A stretch of DNA of 64,000 nucleotides, taken from the NCBI RefSeq assembly GCF_036021035.1, contig NZ_CP107930.1:1922001-1986000 (forward strand), in the 5' to 3' direction. Shown here piece by piece: positions 36,054 through 44,476 of the stretch. The stretch comes from Kineococcus sp. NBC_00420 (GTDB lineage: Bacteria > Actinomycetota > Actinomycetes > Actinomycetales > Kineococcaceae). Below the pieces are notes generated by a model. It saw only the letters and a list, made by a program, of their open reading frames with translations, was not told where the DNA came from and did no database searches. The position numbers and the translations under genes are program-made. How positions within the stretch are numbered: the first letter of the stretch is position 1; the number at the start of each line of letters is the position of its first letter.

Positions 36054-37415
36054 TCAGTGCGCGGTGAGGCGGGCCAGGGCGCCGGAGAGCGGTGTGGGAC
36101 GGTTCAGGACGTTCTCCGCGGCGTCGGCGGCGCGCGCGACGAGCAGGCCGGCGTTCACGCCGAGCCAACGCAGGGGTTCCGGTTCCCACCGTGGCGAGGT
36201 GTGGTTGAACCAGGGCAACCGCACGAGGTCGGAACCGGTCCCGGTCACGGCGTCGGCGAGCGTCCGCCCCGCGAGGTTCGTCGTCGCGACCCCGTCGCCG
36301 ACGTACCCGCCGGCACTCCCGAGCCCGGAGGCCGGGTCGTGGCGGACCGCGGCGTGCCAGTCCCGGGAGATCCCGAGCGGGCCGCCCCAGGCGTGGGTGA
36401 AGCGCGCCCCGGCCACGGCGGGGAACATGTCGGCGAGCGTGCTCCGCAGCCTCCGGAACACGGTCTCGTCCCCGTCGAACTCCGGGCGCACGGAGGAACC
36501 GAAGTGGTACGGCGCACCCCGTCCGCCGAACACCAGCCGGTCGTCGGCGGTGCGCTGGCCGTAGACGATCACGTGGCGGAAGTCGGAGAAGGTCTCCCCG
36601 CCGGACAGTCCGACCTCGTCCCAGAACGGTGCGGGCAGCGGTTCCGTCGCCACCATGAGCGAGTACACCGGGACGACCTCGCGGGCCGCCCCCGGCAGTC
36701 GCGGGGTCCACCCCTCCGTCGCGCGCAGCACGTGCCGCGCCCGGACGACCCCGCGGTCGGTGCGGACCGCACCGGGCGAGAGGTCGAGGGCCCGGGTGTG
36801 CTCGACGATGCGCCCGCCGCGGCGTTCGAGCGCCGCGGCCAGGCCGCGGGCCAGTCGCAACGGGTGGATGCGGGCGCAGTCGGGGGTGTGCGTCGCTCCG
36901 AGGGCGCGGGTCATGCCGACGGTCTTGCGGGTCTCCTCCGCGTCGAGCAGGCGCAGGCCCTCGGGCGACCCGCCGGCCTCGTCCTCGGCGACCTCGGCCG
37001 TGGCGCGGGCGAGCTGCGGAGCGCTGCGGGCGACGACGACGGTCCCTCCGCGCCGCCAGTGGCAGTCGATCCCCTCCTCCCGCACGACCCGCTCGACCTC
37101 GTCGAGGGTTCCGCGCATCGCGGTGCGCATCGCCTGCGCCGCGACCGGTCCGTGGTCACGGGTCATCCGCTCGACGCCCTGCGGCAACAGGGCGGAACAC
37201 CAGCCGCCGTTGCGACCGCTGGCCCCGAACGCCACCGTCTCGGCCTCCACGACGAGGACCTGCAGGGTCGGGTCGCGGCGCAGCAGGTAGTAGGCGGTCC
37301 ACAGGCCGGTGTACCCCGCGCCCACGACGCACACGTCGACCTCGGTGTCCCCGTCCAACGGGGGCCGTTCCGGGGCCTCCGGGGCGGTGTCGGCCCAGAG
37401 CGAGCGGACCCTCAC
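36054..37415 (-). CDS. FAD-dependent amine oxidoreductase (PuuB/DAO family)
   Basis: 453 aa. FAD dinucleotide motif VDVCVVGAGYTGLWTAYYLLRRDP near residue 26, ASGRNGGWCSALLPQG, and a C-terminal GYVGDGVATTNLAGRTLAD typical of gamma-glutamylputrescine oxidase relatives. Oxidises a primary or secondary amine to an imine, giving aldehyde and H2O2 (family knowledge). GTG 37415 overlaps the aminotransferase stop, so it is co-translated with it. A paralogue lies at 39431. Confidence 0.9.
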   Translation of the reverse strand: MRVRSLWADTAPEAPERPPLDGDTEVDVCVVGAGYTGLWTAYYLLRRDPTLQVLVVEAETVAFGASGRNGGWCSALLPQGVERMTRDHGPVAAQAMRTAMRGTLDEVERVVREEGIDCHWRRGGTVVVARSAPQLARATAEVAEDEAGGSPEGLRLLDAEETRKTVGMTRALGATHTPDCARIHPLRLARGLAAALERRGGRIVEHTRALDLSPGAVRTDRGVVRARHVLRATEGWTPRLPGAAREVVPVYSLMVATEPLPAPFWDEVGLSGGETFSDFRHVIVYGQRTADDRLVFGGRGAPYHFGSSVRPEFDGDETVFRRLRSTLADMFPAVAGARFTHAWGGPLGISRDWHAAVRHDPASGLGSAGGYVGDGVATTNLAGRTLADAVTGTGSDLVRLPWFNHTSPRWEPEPLRWLGVNAGLLVARAADAAENVLNRPTPLSGALARLTAH

Positions 37416-38806
37416 AGGCGCTTCCCCGCCTCGTCGAGGACCGAGCGCAGGCGCCGCTCGATCTCGTCGAAGTCGCTCGGACCGATGATCAGCGGGGGCG
37501 CCAGCTGGATGACGGGGTCGCCGCGGTCGTCGGCCCGGCAGTAGAGGCCGGCCTCCCACAACGAGGGGGAGATGAACCCCCGCAGCAACCGCTCGGCCTC
37601 GGCGTCGTCGAACGTCTCCCGGGTCTGGCGGTCCTTCACCAGCTCGATCCCGTAGAAGAACCCTGCCCCGCGCACGTCCCCCACGATCGGCAGGTCCAGC
37701 AGCTTCTCCAGGGTGGAGCGGAAGAGCGGTGCGTTCTCGTGGACGTGCTGGACGAGTCCCTCGCGTTCGAAGATGTCGAGGTTGGCCATCGCGACGGCCG
37801 CCGACACCGGGTGCCCACCGAAGGTGTAGCCGTGGGCGAAGCTGTCCTCGTCGCGGCGGAAGGGTTCGAAGATGCGGTCCGAGGCGATGACCGCCCCCAG
37901 CGGGGAGTACCCGCTGGTGAGTCCCTTGGCACAAGTGATCATGTCGGGGACGTAGTCGAAGTCCTTGCAGGCGAACAACTCCCCGATCCGGCCGAACGCG
38001 CAGATCGTCTCGTCGCTGACCAGCAGGACGTCGTGCTCGTCGCAGATCTCACGCAGACGCTCGAAGTACCCGGGTGGCGGCGGGAAGCACCCACCGGCGT
38101 TCTGCACGGGTTCCACGAACACCGCGGCGACGGTGTCGGGGCCCTCGAACTCGATGGCCTCCCCCACCCGGTCGGCGGCCCAGCGCCCGAACGCCTTCGC
38201 ATCGTCGCGCAGGTGCTCCGGAGCCCGGTAGGAGTTCGTGTTCGGCACCCGGAAGGTGCCGGGCACCAGGGGTTCGAACTCCGCCTTCACCCCCGGGATC
38301 CCCGTGATGGACAGCGCGCCGTGCGTGGTGCCGTGGTAGGCGATCGAACGGCTGACGACCTTGTGCTTGCCGGGCTTGCCGACGCGTTTGAAGTAGGCCT
38401 TGGCCAGTTTCCAGGCCGTCTCGACGGCCTCGCTGCCGGACGTGGTGAAGAACACCCGGTCGAGGTCACCGGGTGCCTCGTGGGCCAGGCGCTCGGCGAG
38501 GTCGACGGCCGCCGGGTGCGCGTAGGACCACAGCGGGAAGAAACCCAGCGTCGAGGCCTGCCGGGCGGCGGCCTCGGCGAGTTCGGTGCGACCGTGCCCG
38601 ACCTGGACGGTGAACAACCCGGCGAGGCCGTCGATGTACTCGCGGCCGTGCTGGTCCCAGATCCGCGCGCCCTCGCCGCGGACGATCATCGGAACCTCCT
38701 CGCCCCGCTCGTAGGGGGCGTGGCGGGTGAAGTGCATCCACAGGTGGTCGCGGGCGGCGGCGGAGCGCTCCGTGCCGCGCGGGGTCGTCGCGGGGAGGCT
38801 GGACAT
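37412..38806 (-). CDS. Class III PLP aminotransferase (putrescine/amine-pyruvate type)
   Basis: 464 aa. PLP lysine in MITCAKGLTSGYSPLGAV, preceded by DETICAFGRIG (Asp contacting the PLP ring nitrogen) and TTSGSEAVETAWKLAKAY. The MHFTRHAPYE N-terminus is typical of the SpuC-type omega-transaminases that act on putrescine or beta-alanine. ATG 38806 stands six bases after a TAGTCT -10 with no SD: probably leaderless. Moves the amino group to pyruvate or a similar acceptor. Confidence 0.92.
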   Translation of the reverse strand: MSSLPATTPRGTERSAAARDHLWMHFTRHAPYERGEEVPMIVRGEGARIWDQHGREYIDGLAGLFTVQVGHGRTELAEAAARQASTLGFFPLWSYAHPAAVDLAERLAHEAPGDLDRVFFTTSGSEAVETAWKLAKAYFKRVGKPGKHKVVSRSIAYHGTTHGALSITGIPGVKAEFEPLVPGTFRVPNTNSYRAPEHLRDDAKAFGRWAADRVGEAIEFEGPDTVAAVFVEPVQNAGGCFPPPPGYFERLREICDEHDVLLVSDETICAFGRIGELFACKDFDYVPDMITCAKGLTSGYSPLGAVIASDRIFEPFRRDEDSFAHGYTFGGHPVSAAVAMANLDIFEREGLVQHVHENAPLFRSTLEKLLDLPIVGDVRGAGFFYGIELVKDRQTRETFDDAEAERLLRGFISPSLWEAGLYCRADDRGDPVIQLAPPLIIGPSDFDEIERRLRSVLDEAGKRL

Positions 38807-38812
38807 GCCCGG

Positions 38813-38856
38813 AGACTAGGCGCTCAGCCCGGCTCCGACAAGGGATTCAGTCGTCG
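38813..38856 (-). promoter_or_regulatory. Leaderless promoter and operator of the aminotransferase operon
   Basis: Minus strand: TTGTCG (38841-38836), 17-bp spacer, TAGTCT (38818-38813), then six bases to ATG 38806. The plus strand at 38836-38856 carries the amine-cluster operator copy (GACAAGGGATTC core) covering the -35. A GATTC/GAATC inverted repeat spans 38844-38860. Confidence 0.65.
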
Positions 38857-38881
38857 AATCGGAGATGAGCGACGGATCCCG

Positions 38882-39349
38882 TCAGCGAGTACCCCAGTTG
38901 TAGAGCTGTTTGCGCAGCTTGAGGTAGACGAAGGTCTCGGTCGCGACCACGCCGGGGATGGCCCGGATCTTGGCGTTGATGAGCTCGAGCAGGCCGTCGT
39001 CGTCCTCGCAGACGACCTCGACGAGGATGTCGAAGGAGCCGGCCGTCACCACGACGTAGTCGATCTGGGCCAGCTCGGCGAGGCGGTCCGCGACGACGCG
39101 GGTGTCCCCCTCGGCGCGGATGCCGATCATCGCCTGCCGGGCGAAACCGACCTGGACCGGGTCGGTGACGGCGACGATCTGCATGACCCCACCGTCGAGG
39201 AGGCGCTGCACCCGCTGACGCACCGCCGCCTCGGACAACCCCACGGCCTTCCCGATCGCCGCGTAGGACATCCGTCCGTCCTCCTGCAGGACCTCGATGA
39301 TCCGCTTGGAGACGTCGTCGAGAGCGGGGGCGGGAAGGCGGCTGGACAC
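38882..39349 (-). CDS. Lrp/AsnC-family regulator
   Basis: 155 aa. HTH DDVSKRIIEVLQEDGRMSYAAIGKAVGLSEAAVRQRVQRLLDGG, then a RAM effector domain (DYVVVTAGSFDILVEVVCEDDDGLLELI). Lies between the aminotransferase operon and a divergent FAD oxidoreductase, and is the only regulator inside the amine cluster, so it is the best candidate for the shared operator. GTG 39349 is six bases after TAGACT with CTGACC 17 bp further up: probably leaderless. Confidence 0.93.
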   Translation of the reverse strand: MSSRLPAPALDDVSKRIIEVLQEDGRMSYAAIGKAVGLSEAAVRQRVQRLLDGGVMQIVAVTDPVQVGFARQAMIGIRAEGDTRVVADRLAELAQIDYVVVTAGSFDILVEVVCEDDDGLLELINAKIRAIPGVVATETFVYLKLRKQLYNWGTR

Positions 39350-39355
39350 CGGGTG

Positions 39356-39384
39356 AGTCTACGGGCCACACCCTGCACGGTCAG
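39356..39384 (-). promoter_or_regulatory. Leaderless promoter of the Lrp/AsnC gene
   Basis: CTGACC (39384-39379), 17-bp spacer, TAGACT (39361-39356), six bases to GTG 39349; no SD. Confidence 0.55.
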
Positions 39385-39394
39385 GGGTTCCCCC

Positions 39395-39423
39395 TTGTCC
39401 GACCGGCCGGGGAACGGTAGAAC
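39395..39423 (+). promoter_or_regulatory. Leaderless promoter of the plus-strand FAD oxidoreductase
   Basis: TTGTCC (39395-39400), 17-bp spacer, TAGAAC (39418-39423), seven bases to GTG 39431. A GGGTTCC stretch just upstream weakly resembles the right half of the amine-cluster operator. Confidence 0.5.
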
Positions 39424-39430
39424 TCCCGAG

Positions 39431-40828
39431 GTGCCGTTCCTCTCGATGAGTTCCCCGGCCGTCGACGACGCTCTGCGCCACGCCGCGAGCACCCCCTTCT
39501 GGCTGGACGACCCCGGTCGCCCGGACCCGGAACCCGCCCTGCGCGGGAACTCGACGGCCGAACTCGTCGTCGTCGGCGGCGGCTTCACCGGGCTGTGGAC
39601 GGCGTTGCGCGCCAAGGAACGCGACCCCGACCGCAACGTGCTGCTCCTGGAAGGGGCGTGGACGGGCTGGGCGGCGTCGGGTCGCAACGGCGGGTTCGTC
39701 TCGGCGAGCCTCACCCACGGGCGCAGCAACGGGGAACTCCACCTGCCCGACGAGGTGGACCGGCTCGACGAACTCGGGCTCGCGAACCTCGACGCCCTCG
39801 GCAAGTCCGTCGCACAGTACGGCTGGGTCTGCGACTACGAACGCACCGGTGGCCTGTCGGTGGCGACCGAGCCGTACCAGGTCGACGAGCTGCGGGGGCA
39901 GGACGGTTTCCTCGACACCGCGGCCGTCCGGGACCAGGTGAACTCCCCCACCTACCTGGCCGGGGTCTGGACCCCCGAGGACACCGCCCTGGTGAACCCG
40001 GCCCGCCTGGTCTGGGAGCTGAAGCGGACCTGCCTCGACCTCGGGGTCCGGATCGCCGAGAACACCCCGGTGCGGGCGATCCGCTCCAACCGGTCGGGGG
40101 TGTCGGTTCAGACGACGTCGGGAACCGTGCGGGCCCGCCGGGTGGCGTTGGCCACCAACGTCTTCCCGGCCCTGCTCCGGCGCTACCGGCTGCACACCAT
40201 CCCGGTCTACGACTACGCCCTGGTCACCGAACCCCTCTCCACCGCCCAGCTCGCGGAGATCGGCTGGCAGAACCGGCAGGGCATCGACGACCTCGGCAAC
40301 CGGTTCCACTACTACCGGTTGACCGCCGACGACCGCATCCTGTTCGGCGGTTTCGACGCCGTCTACCACTACGGACGGTCGCTGTCCTCGGAGCACGACC
40401 AGAACCCGGAGTCGTTCCGGACGCTGGCCTCGCACTTCCAGCAGACGTTCCCGCAGCTCGAGGGGCTGGGGTTCACCCACGCCTGGGGTGGGGCGATCGA
40501 CACCTGCACGCGGTTCTTCCCGTTCTTCGGCACGGCCCACGACGGCCGCGTCGCGCACGTCGCCGGCTACACGGGCCTCGGGGTCGGCATGACGCGGTTC
40601 GCCGCGGACGTCCTGCTCGACCTGCTCGCCGCCGACGAGCAGGGCCCCACCGAGCTCACCGAACTCGAACTCGTCCGGCGCACGCCCGTCCCGTTCCCGC
40701 CGGAACCCCTCGCCTGGGCCGGGGTGGAGGCGACGACCCTGTCGTTGGCCCACGCCGACCGGCACGAGGGTCAGCGCAACGTGTGGTTGCGGGCCCTCGA
40801 CCGGTTCGGTCTCGGCTTCGACTCCTGA
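39431..40828 (+). CDS. FAD-dependent amine oxidoreductase (PuuB/DAO family), second copy
   Basis: 465 aa. FAD motif AELVVVGGGFTGLWTALRAKERDPDRNVLLLE, then ASGRNGGFVSASLTHG, and C-terminal HVAGYTGLGVGMTRFAADVL. Same family as the 36054 gene but clearly diverged, so the two probably act on different amines. GTG 39431 is preferred because of the promoter placed seven bases before it; ATG 39446 is an alternative. Converges tightly (11 bp) with the copper amine oxidase. Confidence 0.9.
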   Translation: MPFLSMSSPAVDDALRHAASTPFWLDDPGRPDPEPALRGNSTAELVVVGGGFTGLWTALRAKERDPDRNVLLLEGAWTGWAASGRNGGFVSASLTHGRSNGELHLPDEVDRLDELGLANLDALGKSVAQYGWVCDYERTGGLSVATEPYQVDELRGQDGFLDTAAVRDQVNSPTYLAGVWTPEDTALVNPARLVWELKRTCLDLGVRIAENTPVRAIRSNRSGVSVQTTSGTVRARRVALATNVFPALLRRYRLHTIPVYDYALVTEPLSTAQLAEIGWQNRQGIDDLGNRFHYYRLTADDRILFGGFDAVYHYGRSLSSEHDQNPESFRTLASHFQQTFPQLEGLGFTHAWGGAIDTCTRFFPFFGTAHDGRVAHVAGYTGLGVGMTRFAADVLLDLLAADEQGPTELTELELVRRTPVPFPPEPLAWAGVEATTLSLAHADRHEGQRNVWLRALDRFGLGFDS

Positions 40829-40839
40829 ACCCCGACGGC

Positions 40840-42765
40840 TCAGGGTTTGCCGGTGGCGGGCGGGTGGCAGTGCCCGGACGGGCTCCGCGGCAGGTCGAGG
40901 GTGGGGTTGCGGTCGAAGAACCCCGACGGGGTCAGCGAGAACGAGACGACGTCCACGGGCATGACCGGCCAGTCCTCGGGACGGGGAACGTGGTGGATGC
41001 CGAAGACGTGCCAGAGCACGACGTCGGTGTCCACCAGCGGTTCGTCGTCGGCGGTCCAGCGGGTCATCCCGAGGTCCTCGGAACTCTGCGTCGGGTGGTC
41101 ACCGGCCGGCCACAGCTCGTCGTCGTGGTGGCGGGTGACCCACACGTCGTGCCCGATGACGGGGGCCCGCAGGAACTGCGGCGCATCGGGTGCGAACAGG
41201 TGCGGCAACGCGTTCGGGGTGTGCAGGGCGTAAGCCGTCGGGGTCCCCAGGGAGTTCCGCCGGTCGGAACTCACGACCTTCCAGACCCGCTGGCGCTGCC
41301 AGTCGACGTCGCGGCCCGCCTCGCGCTCGGAACGGACCGGTGTCGCGGTCGTCGCGAGCGCGAGCCCGTGCGGGTTGTCCGGGCCGGTCGCCACGACGTG
41401 GGTGTCGACCTCGTGCACCGTGTTCCGCCGGCCGTCGACGTCGAGGTCGAGGCGGGCGACGAGGAAGTGCTGGTGGATCGGGGCGTAGGTCCGCTGGTCG
41501 ACGAGGGTTCCCGTCGACGGGGTGGCGGCCCCCTCCGGCAACGGGGTCGTCACCATGATCCCGGTCGCTCGCACCTCGCACTCGATCGTGCCGTCGAGGT
41601 AGAGCCGCCAGTAGACGAGGTACTCGTAGTTCGCGACGGTCGCGTGGAAGGAGACGACCATCCGTCGCGACCGGCGGACCTCCGCGCCGGCGTTCTCGTC
41701 GACGTGCTTCCACAGGACGCCGTCGTCCTCCTCGTGCAGGCAGATCGCCTGCGGCACGGAGTACGGCTCCCCCCGGGAGTCGGAGAGGACCGCGTCGAGG
41801 TAGCGGATCTCCCCGAGGCAGTCGCAGCCCAGTTCGAGCGAGGTCGTCATGTACCCGAGGCCCCACTCGCCGATGTCGTAGGCCGTGCGGCGGCGGTGGT
41901 CGAAGCTCGCGTCGCGGTAGGGCACGACCATCTCGGCGAAGGACAGGCGGTAGCCGATCTCGCGTCGCCCGCTGCCGTCGTCCCAGGCGAGCTGGTGCAG
42001 GACGAGCCCCTCGCGGTGGGTGAAGCCGAGCCGCAACGACCACTGCGCCCAGCGGAGCTCCCCGTCGTCGGAGATCGTGAACGACGGGCCGTCCGGTTGG
42101 GTGATCTCCAGGGGCTGCAACGGTTCCCGCGGGACGAGTCCGGGGACGAGTTCGGGCACGTACTCCCCCATCACGGGGGCCGCCGGCGCCGCGACGTCCT
42201 CGTCGACGGACAGCAGTTCGAACGTGTTCACGTCGACGACGAACTTGAGCCCGCTCACGGGGTGGGCGTAGGGGTTCCCGTTCGGGGTCTCGCGCACCCA
42301 GACGTCGACCCACCCGAGGCGGCGGTCGCGCCACTGCGGGGGCATGACGGCCGCGCCGTAGGTCCAGGTGTCGAGCAGGACCAGGGACAGGTCGGTGATG
42401 CCCCGCGCCGCGAGCGCCGCGATCACGCGGGGTTCCGCGATGAGCGCCTCGGCGACCTCGTGGAACTCGTCGAGGGTGAAGTTCGGCGTGATCCCGGGCA
42501 GGGGCTCGAACCGTTCGACCACCCCGCCCTCGAGCTCGACCAGCACGTCGTAGGTGCGGTTGTCGGCGCGGTCCCAGACCGTGGAGCGCGCCCGGCGCTC
42601 GACGGGGTCACCGGGCTCCCAGGCCAGCACCCGTTCCTTCGGCGGTTCCGCCAGCACGACCCCGGCGAAGCGCATCGAGGGGGTCAGGCGGCTCTCGGCG
42701 CGGAGCACGTCGAGGTTGCGGCGGAACTCCTCCTCGCGGAGGGGGGTGAGCGGGTGCGCAGGCAC
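40840..42765 (-). CDS. Copper-containing primary-amine oxidase
   Basis: 641 aa, normal length for bacterial Cu amine oxidases. The topaquinone tyrosine lies in TVANYEYLVYW (N-Y-E/D-Y consensus); copper ligands include the HxH of YAPIHQHFLVARLDLDVDG and a later C-terminal His; the catalytic base Asp is in AYDIGEWGLGYM. Converts primary amines (phenethylamine, tyramine, histamine or putrescine) to aldehydes with H2O2 and NH3. GTG 42765 has AGGAGG eight bases upstream. Diverges from the APC permease. Confidence 0.93.
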   Translation of the reverse strand: MPAHPLTPLREEEFRRNLDVLRAESRLTPSMRFAGVVLAEPPKERVLAWEPGDPVERRARSTVWDRADNRTYDVLVELEGGVVERFEPLPGITPNFTLDEFHEVAEALIAEPRVIAALAARGITDLSLVLLDTWTYGAAVMPPQWRDRRLGWVDVWVRETPNGNPYAHPVSGLKFVVDVNTFELLSVDEDVAAPAAPVMGEYVPELVPGLVPREPLQPLEITQPDGPSFTISDDGELRWAQWSLRLGFTHREGLVLHQLAWDDGSGRREIGYRLSFAEMVVPYRDASFDHRRRTAYDIGEWGLGYMTTSLELGCDCLGEIRYLDAVLSDSRGEPYSVPQAICLHEEDDGVLWKHVDENAGAEVRRSRRMVVSFHATVANYEYLVYWRLYLDGTIECEVRATGIMVTTPLPEGAATPSTGTLVDQRTYAPIHQHFLVARLDLDVDGRRNTVHEVDTHVVATGPDNPHGLALATTATPVRSEREAGRDVDWQRQRVWKVVSSDRRNSLGTPTAYALHTPNALPHLFAPDAPQFLRAPVIGHDVWVTRHHDDELWPAGDHPTQSSEDLGMTRWTADDEPLVDTDVVLWHVFGIHHVPRPEDWPVMPVDVVSFSLTPSGFFDRNPTLDLPRSPSGHCHPPATGKP

Positions 42766-42799
42766 GTCGGGGTCCTCCTGGGCGGGGCGTCGGAGCCAC

Positions 42800-42828
42800 A
42801 GTGTGACCGCATCCCGCACCCCCTACAA
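42800..42828 (-). promoter_or_regulatory. Candidate promoter of the copper amine oxidase
   Basis: Minus strand TTGTAG (42828-42823), 17-bp spacer, CACACT (42805-42800). Leaves a leader of about 30 bases that contains the SD. Confidence 0.35.
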
Positions 42829-42863
42829 GCTCGACCGGCGTTCTCCGTCGCGTGCCTCCCGGT

Positions 42864-42906
42864 TCACCACGGATTCCGTGGTGAGACCCCCTGGGACTGC
42901 TAGTGT
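42864..42906 (+). promoter_or_regulatory. Perfect-dyad operator and promoter of the APC permease
   Basis: Arms TCACCACGG (42864-42872) and CCGTGGTGA (42876-42884) flank ATT, a perfect 9-bp inverted repeat. The right arm covers the -35 position (GTGGTG 42878-42883), 17 bp before TAGTGT (42901-42906). This is the most symmetric copy of the site also found at 35906, 35937 and 38836. Confidence 0.65.
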
Positions 42907-42945
42907 CTCCGGGTTCTCGACCCTGAAAGCCCGCAAGGAGCCCCC

Positions 42946-44472
42946 GTGGCAGCAACCGACCACCCCACCGCCGCACCCTCCGGGAAGGGCCTGCAGTCCG
43001 GCGCCCTGGGGTTGTGGGGCAACACCGTCATCGGCCTCGGCGCGACGGCACCGGCCTACAGCCTGGCGGCGACGCTGGGGTACGTGGTGCTCGCGGTGCA
43101 CGACAAGGCCCCGGCGATGTTCCTGGTCGCGTTCGTCCCGATGCTGCTGGTCGCGATCGCCTACCGCGAGCTGAACCGCGCCGCTCCGGACTGCGGGACG
43201 ACGTTCACCTGGGGCACCAAGGCGTTCGGGCCGTGGGTCGGGTGGATGGGCGGCTGGGGGGTCGCGGTGTCCGCGATCATCGTGCTCGCCAACGTCGCGG
43301 AGATCTCCGCGGTCTACACGCTGCGCCTGCTCGGCCTGGACGCCGCGTCGGAGAACCTGTTCGTCCGGGTCGGCCTCGGCCTGGCGTTCATCGTCGGGAT
43401 GACCTGGGTCAGCTACCGCGGGATCACCATCTCCGAGCGGATCCAGAACGTGCTGATCCTCGTGCAGTTCGCGGTGCTGGGGATCATCTCGATCGGCGCC
43501 CTGTACCTGGTCTACTCCGGCGGGGCGGGCGCCCAGGCGGTGCACCCGTCGTGGGACTGGTTCAGCCCCTTCGGCGTGAGCGGTTCGGCGCTGGCCGAAG
43601 CCGTGATCCTCTGCATCTTCATCTACTGGGGCTGGGACGCCTGCCTCGCGGTGAGCGAGGAGACGAAGGACGCCGACCGGACCCCCGGACGGGCGGCGCT
43701 GCTCGCGACGGTGATCCTCGTCGTGACCTACGTCCTGGTGGCCGTGGCGGTGCAGGCCTACGCCGGTTTCGGGACGAGCGGCATCGGGCTGGCGAACGAG
43801 GAGAACGCCGACGACGTCCTCACCCTGCTCGGCGACCCGGTCGGCGGGGCGGTGATGTCGGGGTTGCTGCTGTTCACGGTCGCGATCTCGGCGGCCTCCT
43901 CGACCCAGACGACCATCCTGCCGACGGCGCGCGGGACGTTGTCGATGGCCGTCTACGGCGCTCTACCGCAACGGTTCGCGAAGGTGCACCCGAAGTTCAG
44001 GACGCCGTCCTTCGGGACGGTGGTGATGGGGGCCGCGGCCGTCGCGTTCTACCTCGTCCTCAGCCTGGTGAGCCAGAACGCCCTGCAGGACTCGATAGCC
44101 TCGCTGGGGCTGGCCGTCGCCTTCTACTACGGCATCACGGCGTTCGCCTGCGTCTGGTACTTCCGCCGCACCCTGAACCGGTCCGCCCGGGACTTCCTGC
44201 TGCGGGGTCTGCTGCCCGCGCTCGGCGGGATCGCGATGCTCTGGGCCTTCGTCCAGAGCTGCGTGGACATGCTCGCCCCGGACTACGGCTACACCCAGTT
44301 CGGCCCGCTCGGCGGGGTGTTCGTCATCGGCGTCGGCATGCTCGTGCTGGGCGTCCCGCTGATGCTGCTCTGCGCGACACGGCTGCGCGCGTTCTTCCGG
44401 GGCGAGACCCTCGACGCGGACACCCCGATCCTCGTCCCGGAGACCGGGGAGCCCCCCATCGGCGGCCTCTGA
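42946..44472 (+). CDS. APC-family amino acid/amine permease
   Basis: 508 aa, about 12 TM segments. N-terminal GALGLWGNTVIGLGATAPAYSLAATLGYVV and the conserved TM3 region REL-rich loop then WGTKAFGPWVGWMGGW; an SEETKDADRTPGRAAL loop follows TM6. The group includes putrescine and GABA permeases, and context beside the amine oxidase supports an amine substrate. GTG 42946 follows AAGGAG. Confidence 0.9.
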   Translation: MAATDHPTAAPSGKGLQSGALGLWGNTVIGLGATAPAYSLAATLGYVVLAVHDKAPAMFLVAFVPMLLVAIAYRELNRAAPDCGTTFTWGTKAFGPWVGWMGGWGVAVSAIIVLANVAEISAVYTLRLLGLDAASENLFVRVGLGLAFIVGMTWVSYRGITISERIQNVLILVQFAVLGIISIGALYLVYSGGAGAQAVHPSWDWFSPFGVSGSALAEAVILCIFIYWGWDACLAVSEETKDADRTPGRAALLATVILVVTYVLVAVAVQAYAGFGTSGIGLANEENADDVLTLLGDPVGGAVMSGLLLFTVAISAASSTQTTILPTARGTLSMAVYGALPQRFAKVHPKFRTPSFGTVVMGAAAVAFYLVLSLVSQNALQDSIASLGLAVAFYYGITAFACVWYFRRTLNRSARDFLLRGLLPALGGIAMLWAFVQSCVDMLAPDYGYTQFGPLGGVFVIGVGMLVLGVPLMLLCATRLRAFFRGETLDADTPILVPETGEPPIGGL

Positions 44473-44476
44473 GGAC

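Noticed and set aside
39595-42903. Long plus-strand frame over the FAD oxidoreductase and copper amine oxidase
   Set aside because: Out of frame with one real gene and antisense to another; no family motif.
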